Origin: Rubrobacter sp.
Lineage (GTDB): Bacteria > Actinomycetota > Rubrobacteria > Rubrobacterales > Rubrobacteraceae
NCBI GenBank assembly: GCA_016781705.1
Contig: JADDPV010000029.1
Coordinates: 1-12,105 of the forward strand
DNA: 12,105 nucleotides
Reading direction: 5' to 3'
Each line of letters opens with the position of its first letter. Position 1 is the first letter of the stretch. Under the pieces are notes generated by a model. It had not been told where the DNA came from. It saw only the letters and a list, made by a program, of their open reading frames with translations, and made no database searches. This document shows positions 6,340 to 12,105 of this stretch, one piece after another. Made by a program: the position numbers and the translations under genes.

Positions 6340-6810
6340 TCAACCTTCCCCTGTGAGACGCGCCGCCGCGAGCCCCATAAGGCGCACCCGACGTGTGAGG
6401 GGTGTCTGGTGCGCGACCTCCACGACGCTAAACGGCTCTTCCAAGAGGCCCAGCGCGGGCTCCGCCCACTCAACGAACGTCACGGCGTCCGCGTCGAGGT
6501 ACTCGTCGAGGTCCAGCGCGTCTTCTGCTTCGAGCCCCTCGAGCCGGTACAGGTCCAGGTGGTTCACCGCGACCGACCGCCCGTTCACCAAGCCCTCGTA
6601 GGCGCGGGCGAACTGGTACGTCGGGCTGGTCACCCTCTCCCGGACGCCCAACGAGCGCGCCGCCGCCCGCGCGAAGGTCGTCTTGCCTACCCCCACCTCG
6701 CCCCGCAGCACCACTACGTCCCCCGGCGCGAGTACGCTCGCCACCCGCGCGGCGAGGGACTCGATAGTATCCTCGTCCACGCCCTCCCACTCCAGAACGC
6801 GCTCCGTCAC
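6340..6810 (-). CDS. tsaE: tRNA threonylcarbamoyladenosine biosynthesis ATPase TsaE
   Basis: Small P-loop ATPase (156 residues, normal length) that regenerates the TsaB-TsaD complex during t6A synthesis. Motifs: Walker A GEVGVGKTTFA (37-47), TSPTYQFARAY (61-71), HLDLYRL (84-90), LDEYLDADAVTFVEWAE (about 101-117). It starts at GTG 6810, three bases after the stop of the UDG homologue, and is followed three bases on by tsaB, forming a compact operon. All expected motifs are intact. Confidence 0.96.
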   Translation of the reverse strand: MTERVLEWEGVDEDTIESLAARVASVLAPGDVVVLRGEVGVGKTTFARAAARSLGVRERVTSPTYQFARAYEGLVNGRSVAVNHLDLYRLEGLEAEDALDLDEYLDADAVTFVEWAEPALGLLEEPFSVVEVAHQTPLTRRVRLMGLAAARLTGEG

Positions 6811-6813
6811 GGG

Positions 6814-7449
6814 CTACCAGAGGCTCGGCTGCAGGGGCTCGCGTTCGGCGGCCATGCCGGGGGCGCGGGGGACGTTCAGGGTCTCGTAGGTCGTCGGACG
6901 CTCGACGGACAGAAGCTCGGGGAGGCGCGCGAAATCCGAGACGAGGAGCGCGCGATCCGCCGGGGTGTAGAGCGCCCTCTGAAGCGAGAGCGTCGGGAAG
7001 ACGTAGCGCCCATCGAGTGGTATGGCCCTGCCCCGGATGCGTGAGACGGCCTCCTTGCGGCCGGTCAGAGAACGGCTCGCGAGGTCGCCCATCGCCACGA
7101 TTACCCGTGGGTCCACGGCGGCTAGCTGGGCCAGGAGGTACGGGCGGCACGCGTTGATCTCCGCCGGCTTGGGCGGACGGCCCTCGGGCGTCTTGCACTT
7201 GACGAGCGTCGTCAGGTAGACCGACTCGCGTCCGAGGCCGACCGAGCGGAGCAGGCGGTCGAGCAGCATCCCCGACGCGCCGCGGAACGGCACACCCTCG
7301 CGGTCCTCGTTGAAGCCCGGCGCCTCGCCGACGACGAAGAGCGCCGCGTTCAGCGGACCCTCGCCGAAGACCACCTTCGTGCGCGCCTGGCACAGCGGGC
7401 CGCACTTGCGGCAGGAGAGCGCCTCCTTCTGAGCCTCGGCGAAGTCCAC
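6814..7449 (-). CDS. Family-4 uracil-DNA glycosylase homologue lacking key active-site residues
   Basis: A 211-residue protein with the family-4 (UDGa, Fe-S) layout: cluster cysteines C13, C16, C85 and C101 (CRKC; VKCKT; INACRPYL), the motif GEAPGFNEDREGVPF (41-55) and LLDRLLRSVGLGRESVYL. Family members remove uracil from DNA. Two positions differ from the usual pattern. The Asn expected in V-Y-x-T-N-x-V-K-C is Thr (VYLTTLVKC), and the T-[YF]-H-P motif that carries the conserved His reads TLSL near 153-156. The fold and cluster look intact, but uracil excision may be lost or altered. GTG 7449 is chosen because it lies eight bases after the PspC stop and just before the conserved region; it lacks a clear ribosome site. 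An earlier in-frame start at 7527 lies wholly inside pspC. Confidence 0.88.
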   Translation of the reverse strand: MDFAEAQKEALSCRKCGPLCQARTKVVFGEGPLNAALFVVGEAPGFNEDREGVPFRGASGMLLDRLLRSVGLGRESVYLTTLVKCKTPEGRPPKPAEINACRPYLLAQLAAVDPRVIVAMGDLASRSLTGRKEAVSRIRGRAIPLDGRYVFPTLSLQRALYTPADRALLVSDFARLPELLSVERPTTYETLNVPRAPGMAAEREPLQPSLW

Positions 7450-7456
7450 GCGGAGG

Positions 7457-7654
7457 CTAGAAATCTTCCTCGGGGAGCAGGAAAGAGAGGAGGGCGTAGA
7501 TGATGACGGCCGGGATAACGCTGACACCGGGGATGAAGACTGCCAGGAGGACGACGACCAGCCGCACCGCGTTCGAGTTCCATCCGAAGTGCCGGGCGAT
7601 GCCGCCGCAAACGCCCGAGATATAACGGTCCCTCTTCGCCCGCCTTATGCCCAT
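7457..7654 (-). CDS. PspC-domain small membrane protein
   Basis: A 65-residue protein made of a single PspC domain: RAKRDRYISGVCGGIARHFG, then WNSNAVRLVVVLLAVFIPGV, a hydrophobic stretch of about 35 residues and the acidic end LLPEEDF. PspC proteins are inner-membrane stress or envelope-related proteins; isolated short copies are common in Actinobacteria and mostly uncharacterised. ATG 7654 has GGAGG seven bases upstream, which settles the start. It is first in the row pspC-udg-tsaE-tsaB-rimI, with a good promoter about 36 bp upstream. Confidence 0.9.
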   Translation of the reverse strand: MGIRRAKRDRYISGVCGGIARHFGWNSNAVRLVVVLLAVFIPGVSVIPAVIIYALLSFLLPEEDF

Positions 7655-7689
7655 GTCGAAACCTCCAAATAACCCAACATCGAAGCTCG

Positions 7690-7718
7690 ATCTTATCCCC
7701 TGTCGCACGTTTTGTGAA
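7690..7718 (-). promoter_or_regulatory. Promoter of the pspC-udg-tsaE-tsaB-rimI operon
   Basis: Minus strand: -35 TTCACA (7718-7713), 17-bp spacer, -10 TAAGAT (7695-7690). Five of six and four of six bases match the sigma-70 consensus. Transcription would start near 7683, leaving a leader of about 29 nt that contains the GGAGG ribosome site of pspC. No other good promoter is seen inside the five-gene row. Confidence 0.6.
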
Positions 7719-8003
7719 GTGCGCAGCCGCGAGGCGGAGGGGAAGCGCCGGGATGAAGAATCGCACGGCAGTGTACATGATCGACCCGAGAGCGCTTTTG
7801 CAAGCGTGAGTATCGAGAACCTGACGTCCGGCCCTCCAACCGGCGAGGGGACAGAGCGCACCCACTCCACGCGCAACTCCCTCGATACCGCCTCCCACGC
7901 TCCCGAAAACAGCCGTCCCAGGCCGCCGACGCTTGGGGCGAGTAGATAGGAAGAGGAAGCGGGCAGCGCGAGGACTCCATGGGCTCGTCGTCCTTGCCGT
8001 AGC
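7719..8003. other. Intergenic stretch with no supported gene
   Basis: Between the pspC promoter and the control region of the plus-strand dehydrogenase. Long open frames exist on both strands, but none has a ribosome site, a recognisable motif or consistent codon bias. I see no RNA gene or repeat. It may be decayed coding sequence. Confidence 0.4.
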
Positions 8004-8021
8004 CAAGGGGTTGGACCCTTG
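8004..8021. repeat. Inverted repeat CAAGGG-N6-CCCTTG before the dehydrogenase gene
   Basis: A perfect 6-bp inverted repeat with a 6-base centre (GTTGGA), ending just before TATGCT (8023-8028), a possible -10 element, and 54 bp before the preferred start. It could be an operator or a chance hairpin; no T-run follows, so it is not a typical terminator. Confidence 0.35.
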
Positions 8022-8074
8022 TTATGCTACCGGGCGGCCAGCAGATCGGCGAAAGGTTGCTGCGAGAGCCAGAC

Positions 8075-9061
8075 ATGGGTGAACAGCGCCTCCTGGTCAC
8101 GTACGACCCCGGAGAAGAAGGACGCGCGATGCTCGAGCGGACCTTCGCCGGCTCGGCACGCCTCGCGTTCCTCGGAGACGTCCCGGAGGCGGAGCGCGCC
8201 TCGGAACTCTCGGCCGCCGACGCCTTGCTCTCCTGGGTCCCGGCGAGGGAGCTCAAGCCCGAAGAGTTCGAGAAGCTTGGTGGGGCGCGGTTCATGCAGT
8301 TGCTCTCCGCCGGGGCCGACCAGGTGCCCTTCGCGAAGCTGCCCCCCGATCTGGAGGTCGCGAGCAACGTCGGGGCCTACGCCGGGCCGATGGCCGAGCA
8401 TGTCCTCGCCATGACGCTCGCGCTCGCCAAGCGGCTGAGGGTCGAACACGAGAAGCTCGGGCGGGGCGAGTTCGATCAGGGAGTCCAGAACCGCGCCTTG
8501 CGCGGGGCGACCTGCGGCATCCTCGGCTTCGGGGGAATAGGGCGGGCGGTGGCCCGCCTCGTGCGCGCCTTCGATATGAGGGTCCTCGCGATCAACCGGA
8601 GCGGCCGAAGCCAGGAGACCGCGCAGTTCGTCGGCACGCTCGACGACCTGGAGTACGTACTGCGCTCCTCGGACGTGGTGGTCGTCACCTTACCGCTGAC
8701 CGACACCACCCGCAGCCTCATCGGCGGCCGGGAGCTGGGTTGGATGAAGCCGGACGCGATCCTGATCAACGTGGCGCGTGGGGAGATCGTCGCCCAAGAA
8801 GCCCTCTACGAGCACCTGAGGACCCAACCGGACTTCATGGCCGGCATCGACGCCTGGTGGGTGGAGCCGTTGCGCCACGGGGAGTTCCGCGTGGATCATC
8901 CGTTCCTGGACCTGCCCAACGTACTGGGCTCCCCGCACAACTCCGCGATGGTACCGGGCGCGATAGCTGAGGGTCTCAGGCGCGCCGCCGAGAACGTACG
9001 GCGCTACCTGAGCGGCGAGCCGGCGTCGGGGATCGTGCGCCCCGAAGATCAAATGGGCTAG
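8075..9061 (+). CDS. D-isomer-specific 2-hydroxyacid dehydrogenase
   Basis: NAD(P)-dependent oxidoreductase of the D-2-hydroxyacid dehydrogenase family, interconverting 2-keto acids and D-2-hydroxy acids; the substrate cannot be told. From ATG 8075 it has 328 residues, a usual length. The Rossmann nucleotide-binding loop is GILGFGGIG (G151, G153, G156), the following strand is MRVLAINRSGR, and the catalytic triad is complete: R235 (NVARGE), E264 (WWVEPL) and H288 (SPHNSA). The NRSGR loop suggests possible NADP preference. An in-frame ATG at 8024 would add 17 unlike-family residues. It lies on the plus strand, against the trend of the region, seven bases before a truncated beta-keto acid cleavage gene. 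Confidence 0.93.
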   Translation: MGEQRLLVTYDPGEEGRAMLERTFAGSARLAFLGDVPEAERASELSAADALLSWVPARELKPEEFEKLGGARFMQLLSAGADQVPFAKLPPDLEVASNVGAYAGPMAEHVLAMTLALAKRLRVEHEKLGRGEFDQGVQNRALRGATCGILGFGGIGRAVARLVRAFDMRVLAINRSGRSQETAQFVGTLDDLEYVLRSSDVVVVTLPLTDTTRSLIGGRELGWMKPDAILINVARGEIVAQEALYEHLRTQPDFMAGIDAWWVEPLRHGEFRVDHPFLDLPNVLGSPHNSAMVPGAIAEGLRRAAENVRRYLSGEPASGIVRPEDQMG

Positions 9062-9067
9062 GTCCCC

Positions 9068-9409
9068 ATGGAAGATCGGGGAGAGCAACTCGCGCGCCAC
9101 GAGTTCGAGCCGCTTATCATCGAGGCCGCTATCAACGGCGCTACCCCCAAGAACAGGAACCCCCACGTCCCCCGGACCGTGGATGAGATCGTCGAGTCCG
9201 CGCTCGCCTGCCTGGAGGCCGGCGCCGCCATCGTTCACAACCACAACGACGAGCCGAACGTCGGCGGCGCGGGGCGCCACTCGAGCGAACCCTACGCGGT
9301 CGCCTGGGACCGCGTACTCGAACGCTACCCGGACGCCCTCCTCTACCCGACCTACGCCGTGGGAGTGACGGGGCTCGTACATTTCGGCAGCGATCCGGTC
9401 GAGAGGTAG
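9068..9409 (+). pseudogene. Truncated beta-keto acid cleavage enzyme (BKACE, DUF849), N-terminal third
   Basis: 113 residues matching the start of the BKACE family, whose members are about 270-310 residues and split beta-keto acids with acetyl-CoA to give acetoacetate. Visible: PLIIEAAINGATPKNRNPHV, ALACLEAGAAIVHNHN with the HNH metal ligands, YAVAWDRVLERYPDALLYPT. The frame then stops at TAG, and no family sequence is seen in any frame in the 27 bp before the convergent HD gene. The rest of the TIM barrel, including the later metal-binding Glu, is gone. It cannot be an active enzyme. It follows the dehydrogenase by six bases, so the two probably once formed one operon. Confidence 0.8.
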
Positions 9410-9436
9410 AGTCGGGTTCCGCGTACAGTATCGCGT

Positions 9437-10222
9437 CTAAAGGGGCAGCGCGGCGACGCGGCGCGCGGCTTCCTCCCCGGTTAGCCCGCGAGCGACCAGG
9501 AACCTGATCCGGCTCGCGGCGTGCCCGGCGTCGGCCTCATCTTCTAGCCCGAGGCGCCCGGCGAGCCCGGCGTAGTCCGGTTCGGGGTAAGGGCCAGCCT
9601 GGCGGCTGATCCGCAGGAACTGCGCGCACAGGTCGCGGTGGCGCTCGATGTGCTCATCCGTGAGGCGCGGTCCCCGGGCGGCGAGGCGGTCGGCCCAGCT
9701 GAGGACGGCGAGCTCCTCCCCGAAGGGTCCGGCGGCGCGGGCGAGGCGTTCGGCCGGGTAGTCCGAGCGGGGGTTCGCCATGAACCCGATCTTGAGGTGC
9801 AGCGCCGTCACCGTCACGACGAGGTCCACGAGACGAGCCGGGACGCCGAGGCGCCGGCAGATCTTGTACGCGAGACGCGCCCCCAGAGTGTCGTGCGCCA
9901 CGAAGAGGGTACGGCCCTCCAGCTCGCCACGCGTGACGGGCTTTGCCACGTCGTGCAGGAGGCCGACGAGCCGGAGCCCATCGCGTCCCTCCTCTCCGAT
10001 CATCGCGCCGACCCGGCCTTCCTCGAGTTCCCGGTCCACACCCCGGACGGTCTCCAGGATGTGCTCCAGGGTGTCGAGGTGGTGGTAGGGACCCTGCCCC
10101 TGCCCCCGCGCCAGCGAGAGCTCTGGAACCTCGCGCAAGACCACCCCGACGTCGAGCGGCGGGGCGAGCGCCTCGCGCAACCTCGCGGCGGAGGCCGTGG
10201 AGGGCGACTTCTTGGATCTCAC
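9437..10222 (-). CDS. HD-domain protein related to the HD domain of tRNA nucleotidyltransferases
   Basis: A 261-residue predicted metal-dependent phosphohydrolase. HD-superfamily residues are present in order: H54 (DTLEH), H90-D91 with K94 (GLLHDVAKP), H110-D111 (FVAHDTLGARLA) and D178 (LSWADRLAARG). The spacing and the phrases around them resemble the HD portion of CCA-adding or poly(A)-polymerase-like enzymes, but the nucleotidyltransferase domain is absent, so it acts alone or with a partner. The substrate is unknown; a 2',3'-cyclic phosphodiesterase or phosphatase role is possible. GTG 10222 overlaps the upstream stop as GTGA, indicating translational coupling to the membrane protein and alr. 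Confidence 0.85.
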   Translation of the reverse strand: MRSKKSPSTASAARLREALAPPLDVGVVLREVPELSLARGQGQGPYHHLDTLEHILETVRGVDRELEEGRVGAMIGEEGRDGLRLVGLLHDVAKPVTRGELEGRTLFVAHDTLGARLAYKICRRLGVPARLVDLVVTVTALHLKIGFMANPRSDYPAERLARAAGPFGEELAVLSWADRLAARGPRLTDEHIERHRDLCAQFLRISRQAGPYPEPDYAGLAGRLGLEDEADAGHAASRIRFLVARGLTGEEAARRVAALPL

Positions 10223-10581
10223 CGGCGGCGGCGTGCCGTCTTCTTGCGGCTGGTGTTGGGGTTGGGCCGGCCCTTGAGGGTGCTCGCCGGGTCGTCCGCC
10301 TGGCCGTCCTCGGCGTCGGCCTTCGCGCCTCCCTTGGGGGCCGGTTTCTTGTCCTTCTTCTCGGCCCGCAACCTGGCCTGGCGGCGTCGCTTGCGCCGGT
10401 CCACGAAGGCGTGGAAGAGGACGAAGAGCACGAAGAGGAAGGCGGCGTTGGTCGCGACGGTCACGAGGCTCCCGACGGAGCCCGGGACGGCGACGTTCAG
10501 CGCGTAGAGCAGCAGCAGATAGAAGAGCACGGTGAGCACCGCCCGCTTGACGGCGCCCTTCCAGTCAAGGTCCTCGAACAT
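10219..10581 (-). CDS. Two-helix membrane protein with basic tail, coupled to alr
   Basis: A 120-residue protein of unknown family. Hydrophobic segments lie at about 14-34 (AVLTVLFYLLLLYALNVAV) and 39-61 (LVTVATNAAFLFVLFVLFHA), followed by a strongly basic disordered tail (DRRKRRRQARLRAEKKDKK, ending RKKTARRRR) probably in the cytoplasm. ATG 10581 follows directly after the alr TAG; AGGAG about ten bases upstream serves it. Its stop overlaps the HD gene start by four bases. The tail could bind RNA, DNA or acidic lipid; this is inference from charge only. Confidence 0.82.
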   Translation of the reverse strand: MFEDLDWKGAVKRAVLTVLFYLLLLYALNVAVPGSVGSLVTVATNAAFLFVLFVLFHAFVDRRKRRRQARLRAEKKDKKPAPKGGAKADAEDGQADDPASTLKGRPNPNTSRKKTARRRR

Positions 10582-11694
<1,113 letters not shown>

Positions 11695-11759
11695 TGTTCC
11701 CCGAGGCGGCGACGCGGAAGAGGAGGGACGTGCCGGGCAGCGGTGCCTTCTCGTTCACT

Positions 11760-12105
11760 TTACTGGCGGGGTTTGAGGACGTGGAGGGTGAGGATGTCGG
11801 TACGGACCACCTTGAACCTGCCTGTACCTTGACCGCGTTTTCAGCGGCCCTGGGGTTCATCATATCGCTGGTGAGATCCGCATGCTCGGCCACAGTTGAG
11901 ATGACCGACATGAGGTGGGGCTTCCCGGTACCGTAATTGCCCACCACGAGAACGCCCTTCTGGTCAGCGGGTTCGTCGAATTGTAGCCGGGAGAAGAGGA
12001 TCGTCTCTAGCCTCTCGGCCATCTCCTCGGAGATCACATACGTGGCGACGAGATCTCTGGCCTCGGTTTTATCGTCCGCGTCATGGAGCTGCACGAGAGA
12101 TTGTA
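11760..12105 (-). pseudogene. N-terminal fragment of a BREX/Pgl-like (DUF6079-type) P-loop ATPase, frameshifted
   Basis: Open frame entering from beyond the right edge (a GTG lies at 12094, but no stop precedes it). It reads EARDLVATYVISEEMAERLE, LQFDEPADQKGVLVVGNYGT then GKPHLMSVISTVAEHADL. This resembles the start of the large ATPases called BrxC/PglY or DUF6079 in phage-defence loci, which normally exceed 1000 residues. The Walker A motif is damaged: GxxGTGKS/T reads GNYGTGKP. Near 11820 the frame shifts; the conserved continuation GRFKVVRTDI is in another frame and ends at TAA 11762. Only about 110 residues remain, so this is a relic. What lies to the right cannot be seen. Family naming is from memory and moderately sure. 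Confidence 0.65.

Noticed and set aside
7457..7876. A longer 139-residue form of the PspC protein
   Set aside because: The added N-terminus has no family similarity, spans the promoter, and the ATG at 7654 has a proper GGAGG site.
7719..8003. A tRNA or small RNA gene in the empty stretch
   Set aside because: No cloverleaf, T-loop consensus or terminator-like hairpin could be drawn on either strand.

Overview
The window looks like chromosomal DNA from a high-GC actinobacterium. A Rubrobacter-like lineage is my best guess, from protein flavour and gene order only; nothing in the window proves it. GC is very high, GTG and TTG starts dominate (groEL TTG; tsaD, tsaB, tsaE, rimI, udg and the HD gene all GTG), and several starts sit 6-7 nt after a -10 hexamer, as in leaderless actinobacterial transcripts.

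The backbone lies on the minus strand. Read from right to left it runs alr, a two-helix membrane protein, an HD-domain protein, (plus-strand island), a PspC-domain protein, a family-4 uracil-DNA glycosylase homologue, tsaE, tsaB, rimI, (small plus-strand membrane gene), tsaD, an M23 peptidase, and groEL. This is a stretched form of the alr-tsaE-tsaB-rimI-tsaD-(groES)-groEL neighbourhood known from Actinobacteria. It combines cell-wall supply and remodelling (Alr, M23), the t6A tRNA modification set (TsaB, TsaD, TsaE), ribosomal protein acetylation (RimI) and protein folding (GroEL).

Region by region: 1-509 is the 5' part of groEL, preceded by a CIRCE operator and a good sigma-70-type promoter. 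This control region is shared head-to-head with a small zinc-ribbon gene. 906-1648 is a decayed IS1-family element that ends abruptly inside a second broken gene (1649-1878). 1953-3539 is an M23 peptidase with a long disordered tail. 3759-6810 holds the t6A genes and rimI, with a plus-strand membrane gene whose end overlaps rimI by 110 bp. 6814-7654 holds the UDG homologue and PspC. 7655-8074 is largely empty. 8075-9409 is a plus-strand pair: a D-2-hydroxyacid dehydrogenase and a truncated beta-keto acid cleavage enzyme. 9437-11694 is a tightly coupled alr-membrane protein-HD operon. 11760-12105 is a frameshifted N-terminal piece of a BREX/Pgl-like (DUF6079-type) defence ATPase running off the right edge.

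I see no clearly new multi-gene system. The most interesting points are the UDG homologue that keeps its iron-sulfur cysteines but lacks both uracil-recognition positions, the alr-coupled pair of unknown role, the defence-gene remnant, the IS1 junctions that broke two genes, and the antisense gene-end overlap.
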